Positions 1-7,404 of a stretch of 58,232 nucleotides of DNA are shown here, in pieces. The notes beneath the pieces are model-generated. The model saw only the letters and a list, made by a program, of their open reading frames with translations. It was not told the origin of the DNA and made no database searches. Position 1 is the first letter of the stretch. Every line of letters begins with the position of its first letter. The position numbers and the translations under genes are program-made. The stretch covers positions 1 through 58,232 of the forward strand of contig CACOLY010000007.1 of assembly GCA_902628195.1 (NCBI GenBank). The letters run 5' to 3'. Origin of the DNA: an uncultured Pelagibacteraceae bacterium (lineage in GTDB: Bacteria; Pseudomonadota; Alphaproteobacteria; Pelagibacterales; Pelagibacteraceae).

Positions 1-742
1 CTAAAGCTTTTAATTCTTTTTTAAGTTGTTTTCTTATTTGTTTTCTTTCAGACTTAGTTTCATCAGGCGAAAGTTTTGCAACTCTTAAAGCTTTCATCTT
101 TTTATTAAACTTCTTTAACTGATTTTTTGAAATTTTCTTAGCTTGACCCGGAGCTTTCCCTTTAGTCATTGAAGTCATGCTATAAGGATTATCTAATAAA
201 GTTCTTCCAAAACTATTTCCTACAAGAACAGCGCCCGGTCTCATACCTAAAGTATTATTTTTACCCGGACCGATTAATAAAGTATCTGTTTTTCCTTTTG
301 AAACTATAGTTTGAAATTCAGTTCCTCTAGAACCTAATGTTCCTTCAGGAACTTCGACTGTTAAACTATCAGGATTTTTTTTACTTATTAAACCTGAGAT
401 AACTTTTAAACTTCCTTGTTTAACACTTGCAACAATTTTTCCATCGTTAGTAGCTGGATCAAATACAAAAGTATCCATAACAACTTCTGAGTCTTCACCA
501 ATTGTAAATGTTGATTGATCTAATAATAAAATTTGTGTTCCTGAACCTGCGGCAGCATAAATTGTTTCATTAAGATAAATTTTATCTCCTGCTTTTAATT
601 CTCTTGTTTCAGTTTTTACTGTTCCAGAGATTGCTCCAACGATTCCAACAAGTTGTTTTTCAATAGATAGCTCTTCTTGTGCTTTTGCACTAAAGCTTAC
701 TAGAAGTAGAAATCCTACAACTGTTGATATAATTTTTTTCAT
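1..742 (-). CDS. FecR-domain exported protein (3' end beyond window)
   Basis: Reading minus from an ATG at 742-740 gives an open frame to the window edge, about 247 residues with no stop, so the C-terminus is missing. It begins with a signal peptide (MKKIISTVVGFLLLVSFSAKA) followed by a FecR-like domain (roughly residues 25-155) with the family's typical stretches GTVKTETRELKAGDKIYLNE, LLLDQSTFTIGEDSEVVMD and VPEGTLGSRGTEFQT. After this come about 45 strongly basic residues (KKISKNQLKKFNKKMKAL). FecR-type domains are periplasmic or surface-exposed beta-rich modules; no FecI sigma factor or TonB receptor is beside it, so iron signalling is not supported. The TPR/beta-barrel gene lies 113 bases upstream on the same strand, suggesting a joint outer-membrane role. 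Domain call is firm, function unknown. Confidence 0.75.
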   Translation of the reverse strand, partial: MKKIISTVVGFLLLVSFSAKAQEELSIEKQLVGIVGAISGTVKTETRELKAGDKIYLNETIYAAAGSGTQILLLDQSTFTIGEDSEVVMDTFVFDPATNDGKIVASVKQGSLKVISGLISKKNPDSLTVEVPEGTLGSRGTEFQTIVSKGKTDTLLIGPGKNNTLGMRPGAVLVGNSFGRTLLDNPYSMTSMTKGKAPGQAKKISKNQLKKFNKKMKALRVAKLSPDETKSERKQIRKQLKKELKAL

Positions 743-855
743 TAAGAGGAAACTAACAAATTCTTGTAAAAAAGAAAATTAAAAAACTCATATTGATCAC
801 TGAATTTATAAGGTTTTTAGCGGAAAAATTAAGAAAATTTTGTTTTGATTAAAAC

Positions 856-2160
856 TTAATTTAAGCTGAAAGATCTAGAGAAACTTAAAGAAAAAGAATC
901 AGCAATATAATCATAATTCAATATATTTGCTTCTGAGATAACTTTTTCATAGGACAAATTAATGAACAAACTTCTATTAGGATCAATAGCTGGAAAAATA
1001 TCACCTATCGCTTTTGTAAGCATTACATCAAAAGTATTAGTAACATCTGATCTAATTCTATCTGAAGATACTGTCGTGTCAGGTTTTTTATAATCATTAA
1101 AACTATATGAATTTGAAACAGCTATGTATGCCCAAGGAAAAGCAAAATTTAAGCCAAAACCTACATCATAAGTTTCGTAATCATTTCCTGCATCTACTTT
1201 TGCATCACTGTCACTATAACCTAAGCTTATATTTGTTGTGATTAATTCATTAAAAATAAAGTCATGTGCCAGCGTAAAACTGTGTCCTATAGCATTTGTT
1301 TCATCAGCAGTAGTGTCAGTAGAATTATGATTTCCTTTGGAATCTGAAAAAGCATAACCGTAACTTATTGAATTTCTCTCACCAACTGAAAAGAAGCTTC
1401 CGATACCATACATAAATGAAAAACTATCTGCATCTGTTTGATAATCAGATTTGCTTAACATTAAATATGGACTGACGCTTTGTCCTAAAAATACACTATC
1501 TAAACCTAGCGTTAACCCATAACTTTGATAATCATCATCAGTTTCTTGATATTGTTCTGATAAACTATGAGACACATTTATTAAAAAAGATGACTCTTCA
1601 CCAATCGGTCTTGTTGCTGTTAAACCAATTCCACCACTTAATGTTCTATCGTGTTTTGCAGAATTAAAACCGACAACACTATCGGAATCACTTTTCGTTC
1701 TTGTTTTTGAAACGCTATTAACATTGTCACTAAAAACTGAACCCGCAGAAATATCAGCTGCAAAAGTCCACAGTCCTGGTTCTCTATCTTTCAACTCTAA
1801 TTCAATTTCTTGTAATGTTTCTAAATCCTCTGGACTTAAATCTCTTCTTAATTTCATCTCTTCGATTATCGTATTAGCTTTTTCTGGTGAGTCGACTTGA
1901 ACAAGAACAGATAATAAATAAAGTTTTATTTCAGTATTATCTGGATACAACATATTCATTCTCTCAAGTGTTGAAATAGTTTGTTTAAAGTTACCCATCT
2001 TTCCTTGTTGTTGGGCATATTTAATATTTAAATCTAGATCATTAGGATTTTGTAAAATTTGCATGTAAGTAATATTTTTTTCTGATGAATGCACAGAAGT
2101 CATCATCAGCAAAAAAAACCATACCACTAATAGTTTTAATTTACTTAAATTAAAAATCAT
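856..2160 (-). CDS. TPR plus outer-membrane beta-barrel protein
   Basis: A 434-residue protein from an ATG at 2160; the frame runs 12 codons further upstream to a TTG, but the ATG start puts a clean signal peptide (MIFNLSKLKLLVVWFFLLMM) at the N-terminus. Residues about 30-120 look like short TPR-type helices (NLDLNIKYAQQQGKMGNFKQ style repeats). From about 130 to the end the sequence alternates polar and hydrophobic residues with Ser/Asn/Asp-rich turns, as in an outer-membrane beta-barrel. Architecture resembles surface-lipoprotein-assembly-modifier (Slam/DUF560) proteins, which have TPRs then a barrel, but I see no decisive motif. The chain ends in Asn rather than the usual terminal Phe. 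It sits between the pilin genes and the FecR-domain gene, all on the minus strand. Role is inferred only. Confidence 0.7.
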   Translation of the reverse strand: MIFNLSKLKLLVVWFFLLMMTSVHSSEKNITYMQILQNPNDLDLNIKYAQQQGKMGNFKQTISTLERMNMLYPDNTEIKLYLLSVLVQVDSPEKANTIIEEMKLRRDLSPEDLETLQEIELELKDREPGLWTFAADISAGSVFSDNVNSVSKTRTKSDSDSVVGFNSAKHDRTLSGGIGLTATRPIGEESSFLINVSHSLSEQYQETDDDYQSYGLTLGLDSVFLGQSVSPYLMLSKSDYQTDADSFSFMYGIGSFFSVGERNSISYGYAFSDSKGNHNSTDTTADETNAIGHSFTLAHDFIFNELITTNISLGYSDSDAKVDAGNDYETYDVGFGLNFAFPWAYIAVSNSYSFNDYKKPDTTVSSDRIRSDVTNTFDVMLTKAIGDIFPAIDPNRSLFINLSYEKVISEANILNYDYIADSFSLSFSRSFSLN

Positions 2161-2267
2161 AAAGGTGGAAGATATTGTGAATTTATTATTTTTCAATTGT
2201 TAAATTGCTTAAAAAGTTATTATTTTACAATACTAATTTATTTTGGATTAAAAAATTATTAGTAATT

Positions 2268-2711
2268 TTAACACTCGTCGCTTTCTTGAAGTTCTCCTTG
2301 TCGAGGCATAGTAAGAGTACATTCTCCTTTTACTGCAACTACATTAAAACTGCTACTACCGTCCTCTTCCGTAGTTGACTCTATGCACATTTCATATCTT
2401 ATATCATCAGCTATAATATCATCACCACCAAACAAAGCCCCATTGATTTCATCACTAGATGATCCATCTGCTAAAGCTTCTGAGCTGCAACCATTAATAT
2501 AATAACTTGAAGAATTCGAGTACTCTTCAGTTTGTGCAAGCATAATTTGTCTCATTATATTGATTGCAGATTTTTTTTGTGTTCCAGAGACATATCCGTT
2601 GTAAGACATTGTTCCAACAGCTGATAAAATACCTAAGATAGCAACAACAACAAGAAGCTCGACCAGGGAAAAACCTGGTGAGCTTCTAATTTTTTTTTGA
2701 ATTACTTTCAA
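2268..2711 (-). CDS. Type IV pilin-like protein, long leader
   Basis: A 147-residue prepilin. The class III signal is MKVIQKKIRSSPG/FSLVE, with cleavage expected after Gly13, Phe as mature residue 1 and Glu at mature position 5. The hydrophobic N-terminal helix LLVVVAILGILSAVG follows. The mature head has four cysteines (INGC, EMC, GEC and the terminal SDEC), allowing one or two disulphides as in PilA/PilE D-regions. It is encoded 10 bases downstream of a second pilin gene and is probably cotranscribed with it. Which of the two is the major subunit cannot be told from sequence; this one has the longer, more basic leader and the Cys-rich tail, so it may be a minor or tip subunit. Confidence 0.88.
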   Translation of the reverse strand: MKVIQKKIRSSPGFSLVELLVVVAILGILSAVGTMSYNGYVSGTQKKSAINIMRQIMLAQTEEYSNSSSYYINGCSSEALADGSSSDEINGALFGGDDIIADDIRYEMCIESTTEEDGSSSFNVVAVKGECTLTMPRQGELQESDEC

Positions 2712-2721
2712 CCTAGATGTT

Positions 2722-3222
2722 TTAGTCTAGCTTAACATCATTTTCTAGAGAAACTAGATCAGCAGTTTTTTTCTTGTCATCTGTCGTGTCAACTGCCTCA
2801 TACTGTGTTGTAACAGTAATTTCAGTATTACTTGCTTTAGTCATTACTGTATAGCCTACTCCAGATGCTGCACCAGACTCACTAGCATCAACAACTGCAT
2901 CATTTGCAGGTGAAGCTGGATTTTTAAAATCAGCTAAAGCTAACGCAGCTGCAGTAATCGCAGGTGTCGCTCTATCAGTAACAGTAGCCGCAATATCATC
3001 GCAATCTAAATTATCATCCATTGCTTCACCGGCACCAGTGTTACATTTTTGAATTTCAGCAGCTAGGTATTTAACTACAGATGCATGATTTGATTTAGCA
3101 GCACCTATTTGTGCACTTGTTGTATAACCATTATAGGCAACAACTCCTACGGCTGCTAAGATACCAATTATAGCTACAACAACTAATAGCTCAATTAGTG
3201 TAAAACCTTTGTTATTTTTCAT
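2722..3222 (-). CDS. pilA: Type IV pilin (probable major subunit)
   Basis: A 166-residue prepilin with a short leader MKNNKG/FTLIE, Glu at mature position 5, and a standard hydrophobic helix (LLVVVAIIGILAAVGVVAYN). The head is rich in Ala, Thr, Asp and Ser with two cysteines (QKC and LDC) near residues 60-75. The start is well supported: AGAGGA lies 4 bases before the ATG, one of the clearest ribosome-binding sites in the window. It is the first gene of the minus-strand set facing away from the STAS genes, with a candidate promoter just upstream. Prepilins of this form are processed by PilD and polymerised by PilB/PilC, all encoded nearby. Calling it the major pilin rests on its first position, its ribosome-binding site and its short leader. 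Confidence 0.88.
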   Translation of the reverse strand: MKNNKGFTLIELLVVVAIIGILAAVGVVAYNGYTTSAQIGAAKSNHASVVKYLAAEIQKCNTGAGEAMDDNLDCDDIAATVTDRATPAITAAALALADFKNPASPANDAVVDASESGAASGVGYTVMTKASNTEITVTTQYEAVDTTDDKKKTADLVSLENDVKLD

Positions 3223-3259
3223 ATGATCCTCTTATAAATTAATTTATATGCAAAAATGT

Positions 3260-3288
3260 ATAATAATTCTTAATGATGTAAACTGAAA
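3260..3288 (-). promoter_or_regulatory. Candidate pilA promoter
   Basis: On the minus strand, TTTCAG (3288-3283) and TATTAT (3265-3260) are separated by 17 bases, giving a predicted start about 30 bases before the pilA ATG. The -10 box is good and the -35 box is weak. No GG-N10-GC sigma-54 element is apparent here, unlike many gammaproteobacterial pilA promoters. Found by eye only. Confidence 0.35.
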
Positions 3289-3385
3289 AAAACACTTATT
3301 TTATATTAAAATAGTGGAAGTTGCTCATAATGGGTTTAATTTTATGGTATTTTTTGTTATTAGCTAAAATATAAAGAGTATATTT

Positions 3386-3670
3386 ATGAAATATAAAGTC
3401 ACCGAAGATAATAATGTAAGCACAGTTTTTTTAAATGGTGAAATTGATATGGAAATAGCAGACAGTGTAAGAGAAGTAGTTTTTCCATTAATTGATGCGG
3501 GCAAAGAAGTTCATTTAAATTTAAAAGATGTTCAATACATGGATTCTTCGGGTATATCTGTGATTATAGAGAGTAATCAAAGGGCAAAAACTAAAAATAC
3601 TAAAGTTGAGCTTAAAGAAGTTAGTCAACCCGTAGAAAAAGTTTTAGCAATGGCAAGGAAATTTTTATGA
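3386..3670 (+). CDS. STAS-domain anti-sigma-factor antagonist 1
   Basis: A 94-residue single-domain STAS protein (RsbV/SpoIIAA type). The diagnostic loop MDSSGIS is at residues 52-58, and the first Ser of DSSG is the site phosphorylated by the partner kinase in this family. The N-terminal beta-strand pair ending in FLNGEIDM is also typical. It overlaps the next STAS gene by 4 bases (ATGA) and is followed by an RsbW-type kinase, so the three genes form one partner-switching unit on the plus strand. Unphosphorylated STAS proteins bind the kinase and free its other target. That target is not encoded here, since no sigma factor is seen in the window. Confidence 0.85.
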   Translation: MKYKVTEDNNVSTVFLNGEIDMEIADSVREVVFPLIDAGKEVHLNLKDVQYMDSSGISVIIESNQRAKTKNTKVELKEVSQPVEKVLAMARKFL

Positions 3671-3966
3671 CATATAAAGTTACAGAAGAAGGTGATACTA
3701 GCACCGTTTTTTTAGATGGTGAAATAGATATGGATAAAACTGAAGGTGCAAAAGAAGTTATCTTCCCATTAATTGATTCAGGAAAAAATGTTAATTTAAA
3801 TTTAAGCAACGTTCAATACATGGATTCTTCAGGGATCTCGGTTTTAATTGAAAGTCATCAAAAAGCATTAGAGAAAGGAACAAAACTTATTGTAAAAGAT
3901 GTAAGTAAATCTGTTCTAAAAGTAATCATGATGGCTAAATTAGAACAAATATTAAATTTGGAATAA
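3667..3966 (+). CDS. STAS-domain anti-sigma-factor antagonist 2
   Basis: A 99-residue STAS protein clearly paralogous to the one before it. Both begin with M(K/T)YKVTE and share FPLID(A/S)GK and an identical VQYMDSSGISV segment at residues 49-59, with the same DSSG phosphorylation site. They differ mostly at the ends; this copy has a longer C-terminal helix (MMAKLEQILNLE). The start overlaps the upstream stop by 4 bases, pointing to translational coupling and matched output. Tandem STAS copies feeding one kinase suggest either two inputs or two targets. Eight bases separate it from the kinase gene. Confidence 0.85.
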   Translation: MTYKVTEEGDTSTVFLDGEIDMDKTEGAKEVIFPLIDSGKNVNLNLSNVQYMDSSGISVLIESHQKALEKGTKLIVKDVSKSVLKVIMMAKLEQILNLE

Positions 3967-3974
3967 ATTTTTTT

Positions 3975-4412
3975 ATGAGTGGATCATCTACAGCTCAAAT
4001 AAATCATAACGAAAAAAAAGCATTTTTGGTAAAAACTTCTAGCTTAAAAGATGTAAGAACTTTTTGTAGAGAAGTATTTGAAAAACTTGAAATCGACCCA
4101 AGCCTTAAAGATGAATTAGTTTTAGCGATCGCAGAGGCTGCACAAAATATTGTTAAACATGCGTATAAAGATAAACCTGACTCAAATGATATTATGGTTG
4201 TTGAAGTCAGTTGTATGAATAATGAATTAAAAATTGCTTTTTATGATAGAGGAACTCCAGTAGATCCTCAAAAAGTTAAACATCGAGAATTAGATAATGT
4301 TAAACCAGGTGGTTTAGGAACTTTTTTTATTCAAGAAATAATGGATGCTGTTGAATTTAAAGATGGAAAAAAACCTTGGATCAACCATCTAGTTTTAACT
4401 AAACAATTGTAA
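3975..4412 (+). CDS. RsbW-type anti-sigma serine kinase (GHKL ATPase)
   Basis: A 145-residue HATPase_c domain protein of the RsbW/SpoIIAB group. Visible motifs are the N-box EAAQNIVKHAY (residues 54-64, Mg/ATP binding), the G1 box DRGTP (91-95), and the glycine-rich GGLGTFFIQEIMD lid segment (112-124). Proteins of this type phosphorylate STAS antagonists and sequester a sigma factor or other effector until released. It follows the two STAS genes by 8 bases. The matching PP2C phosphatase is probably the gene at 13497-14846. The gene converges on pilC with a single base between stop codons. Confidence 0.85.
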   Translation: MSGSSTAQINHNEKKAFLVKTSSLKDVRTFCREVFEKLEIDPSLKDELVLAIAEAAQNIVKHAYKDKPDSNDIMVVEVSCMNNELKIAFYDRGTPVDPQKVKHRELDNVKPGGLGTFFIQEIMDAVEFKDGKKPWINHLVLTKQL

Positions 4413-4413
4413 A

Positions 4414-5649
4414 TTAACCAATTAATGCACCAACGTTAAATATTGGTGAATACATCGCTATCATTAATCCACCAATCATTACACCCATAAATACAATCAT
4501 GATAGGTTCTATTAAACTAGACATGTTATCTACTGTTGTATCAAACTCTTCTTCATAATACATAGCAACAGAATTGAACATCTCATCTAATTGACCAGTT
4601 TGTTCTCCAACAGAAATTAATTGGCTAAAAGTTGGTGGGAATAATGGTTCTTTTAAGAAAAGTTTTGTAAGTGTGTCTCCTGAAAAAACTCCTTTTTTAA
4701 CATTTTCAATTGCATCAGTTATAACATCATTATTACTGACAGATTTTGCAATCTCTAAACTTTCAAGAAGATTAACACCTGCTGCACTTAAATTACCTAA
4801 TATAAGTGATATTCTAGCTAACATTGATTTTAAAATCATTTCACCGAACACTGGAAGTTTTAAGACTTGTTGGTGCCATCTAAAACGTAGAGCAGCGTTT
4901 TTCTTTATCACGTATCTAAAACCTAATACAAGACCTATTCCACCAAATAAAATTATTTTTCCACCAGTCCCTCTTAAAAAATCGCTCATTGCCATAATTG
5001 TTGCTGTTGCAGCAGGAAGGTCCAAACCCATACCCTCATACATTTTAGCAAAAACAGGAACTACTTTAACTAACATGAACGCACTTACAGTAATAGCAAC
5101 TGTAAACATAATCATTGGATACATAAGTGCAGATTTTATCTTTTTTTTGATTTTTTCTTTTTTTTCTAATGAGTCGACAATTTTAAGTAAAAATACATCT
5201 AATTTACCACTGGCTTCACCAGCTTTAATTAAATTTATATAGACATTGTCAAATTGATCAGGAAACTTTTCAAAACACTTTGATAAACTCACACCACCTT
5301 CAAGGCTTTTTCGAATGTCTTCGACAATCTCCTTAATTCCATCATTTTCAAGTTGATCCCTTAACATGGCAAGAACTTGTAATATTGGTAATCCAGCCTT
5401 AACCATTGTCGCAAATTGCTTAGAAAATATTAAAACATCCTCAACTTTAGGCTTTTTTTTACGATTAAATAAAGAAAAGCTACTTTTCTTTTTGTTTGTA
5501 TCAGCTTTTTTTTTCTTAGATTTATTAATATTTGTAATGATTATTTTCTTTTCTTTTAAGAGATGTGAAGCCTCATCAATATTCAACGCTTCAATATCAC
5601 CTTCAACGTACTTCCCGTCCGTAATACCTTTGTATGTGAAAGCTTCCAT
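4414..5649 (-). CDS. pilC: Type IV pilus inner-membrane platform protein PilC
   Basis: A 411-residue T2SSF-family protein, the usual length for PilC/GspF. It opens with the family's short N-terminal segment (MEAFTYKGITDGKYVEGDIEA), then a Lys-rich linker, then two T2SSF repeats (about residues 75-200 and 280-400), each with helices flanked by motifs such as FSKQFATMVKAGLPILQVL and LGNLSAAGVNLLESL. Three hydrophobic segments are visible, the last next to the C-terminus. PilC couples the PilB and PilT motors to pilin extraction. The ATG start lies 3 bases after the pilB stop, so the two are cotranscribed. Confidence 0.93.
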   Translation of the reverse strand: MEAFTYKGITDGKYVEGDIEALNIDEASHLLKEKKIIITNINKSKKKKADTNKKKSSFSLFNRKKKPKVEDVLIFSKQFATMVKAGLPILQVLAMLRDQLENDGIKEIVEDIRKSLEGGVSLSKCFEKFPDQFDNVYINLIKAGEASGKLDVFLLKIVDSLEKKEKIKKKIKSALMYPMIMFTVAITVSAFMLVKVVPVFAKMYEGMGLDLPAATATIMAMSDFLRGTGGKIILFGGIGLVLGFRYVIKKNAALRFRWHQQVLKLPVFGEMILKSMLARISLILGNLSAAGVNLLESLEIAKSVSNNDVITDAIENVKKGVFSGDTLTKLFLKEPLFPPTFSQLISVGEQTGQLDEMFNSVAMYYEEEFDTTVDNMSSLIEPIMIVFMGVMIGGLMIAMYSPIFNVGALIG

Positions 5650-5652
5650 TTA

Positions 5653-7404
5653 TTATTCGACCGAAAGAACTCTTTCGTATTCTCTAAAATTAAGATCTCC
5701 TGATGCAATTAGTCTTCGACCCATATCTTGCATTTGTTGGAAACCTTCTTTTACAGCAATCTCTCTAAGTTCTGGAGTTGTTGCTTGTCTTAGTATTGCT
5801 TCTTTGATTGGTTTTGAAACCACTAAAATTTCGTAAATACCTTGTCTACCTTTATAACCTGTGTTGCTGCATTTCGCACAACCTTTTCCTTTTAAAGCTT
5901 TTACTCTAGATGCAAGCTCTGCTGAGAAACCTAAATCTTGTAGAACTTTTGGAGTAACATCTTCATCTGGAATTTTACACTCTTTACAATTCTTTCTAGC
6001 TAGTCGTTGCGCAACAACTAATTGAGTTGCAGCACTTATCAAATAATCAGGTGTTCCCATATTTTGTAATCTAGTAATTGTACTTGGGGCGTCATTCGTG
6101 TGAAGTGTGCTAAATACTAAGTGACCTGTAAGTGCAGCTTTCAAACCAATATCAACAGTTTCTTTATCTCGCATCTCTCCAACTAATATTATTTCAGGGT
6201 CTTGTCTTAAAAAAGATCTGAGTGCTGATGCAAATGTTAACCCGATGTGATCTTTAATTTGAACCTGTCCCACTCCATCTAGCTCATATTCAACTGGGTC
6301 TTCAGCAGTTAATATATTTAAATGAGGTTTGCTAACCTCTTTTAATATACTGTATAGCGTTGTTGATTTTCCAGAACCAGTTGGTCCCGTAACTAAAATT
6401 AGTCCTTGTGTAGAATGAATAGCTTTTCTCAAACTCTTAAGATCTTGATCTTCAAAATTTAATTGCTCAAGGGTAATATCACCTGCATCTTTGTTAAGAA
6501 TACGCATTACAATTCTTTCATTGTTTGCTGTAGGCAATATAGATAGACGAAGGTCAACAACTTTGTTTTCAATTTTAAAATTTATTGCTCCGTCTTGAGG
6601 AAGTCTTCTCTCTGCAATATCTAATTTTCCCATAATTTTAAATCTTGTGACAACCGCGCCATAATTATCGTGAAGAAATTGTTTGTATTGTTCCTGTTCT
6701 TGAAGCATTCCATCTAATCTATATCTAACTCTCGAACTAAACCTATATGGTTCAATATGAATATCACTGACACCCATTTTAATTGCTTCAGCTACAACTG
6801 CAGTACTAAATTTAATTACCTCTGACTCGTTTTCAATTGCTTCAATATCTTCTTCAGGTGCTTTTTCTAAAACCTCACCTGCATCACCTAAATCACTATC
6901 AAAAGTTTTTGTTTTTTTTCTATTTTCATCTCTTATAGATGCAATAGTTACCTCATCAGCATCACTCGATATTCTTTCAATGTATTCGGAAATATCAGTT
7001 ATTTTTGCAGCATGAAGTTCAATATTTTTTTTTGTGATAGCTTTTAAATTTCTCATTAACCCAAGCTTAGAGCTATCTGGAATTGCAATATGCAAAGTTT
7101 TTCCATCAATTTTAAATGGTGCTACAAAATTTACTTTTATATAGTTCGATGGTAGAACTGATTTTATCTCGTCTGTAATTTCAACTTTTTTTAAATCAAC
7201 AATTTCTAAATTCTGTTCTTTAACAAGAAGATCAATTATGCTTTTTTCATCAGTTAATTTTAATTCAAAAATTGCATCGATTTGTGACTTATTACTTTCA
7301 GTGCTAACCTTTTTGATATTAATTAAATCTTTTCCAGAAATAATATCGTTATCAATAAGAACATTGACTAGATTAATTTCACTCTCTCTACTTATTTTAA
7401 GCAT
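5653..7404 (-). CDS. pilB: Type IV pilus assembly ATPase PilB
   Basis: A 583-residue secretion ATPase of the GspE/PilB family, full length. An N-terminal GspE_N/MshEN-type domain (1-150) is followed by the motor domain. Walker A is GPTGSGKSTT at 340-349; further on come the Asp box ILTAEDPVEYEL, Walker B-like DPEIILVGEMRD and the His box TGHLVFSTLHTNDA. The tetracysteine zinc module CKEC...CAKC separates extension-type ATPases from PilT. It powers pilus extension with PilC. The start codon overlaps the pilQ stop (TAATG). Confidence 0.94.
   Translation of the reverse strand: MLKISRESEINLVNVLIDNDIISGKDLINIKKVSTESNKSQIDAIFELKLTDEKSIIDLLVKEQNLEIVDLKKVEITDEIKSVLPSNYIKVNFVAPFKIDGKTLHIAIPDSSKLGLMRNLKAITKKNIELHAAKITDISEYIERISSDADEVTIASIRDENRKKTKTFDSDLGDAGEVLEKAPEEDIEAIENESEVIKFSTAVVAEAIKMGVSDIHIEPYRFSSRVRYRLDGMLQEQEQYKQFLHDNYGAVVTRFKIMGKLDIAERRLPQDGAINFKIENKVVDLRLSILPTANNERIVMRILNKDAGDITLEQLNFEDQDLKSLRKAIHSTQGLILVTGPTGSGKSTTLYSILKEVSKPHLNILTAEDPVEYELDGVGQVQIKDHIGLTFASALRSFLRQDPEIILVGEMRDKETVDIGLKAALTGHLVFSTLHTNDAPSTITRLQNMGTPDYLISAATQLVVAQRLARKNCKECKIPDEDVTPKVLQDLGFSAELASRVKALKGKGCAKCSNTGYKGRQGIYEILVVSKPIKEAILRQATTPELREIAVKEGFQQMQDMGRRLIASGDLNFREYERVLSVE

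Noticed and set aside
856-2196. TTG start at 2196 for the TPR/barrel protein
   Set aside because: The ATG at 2160 gives a clean signal peptide directly at the N-terminus; the 12 extra residues would precede it without purpose.
4673-5242. Long plus-strand open frame opposite pilC
   Set aside because: Antisense shadow of a well-supported gene, with no ribosome-binding site and no protein-like features.
5366-5836. Plus-strand frame across the pilC-pilB junction
   Set aside because: Antisense to both genes; composition is that of a reverse-strand shadow.
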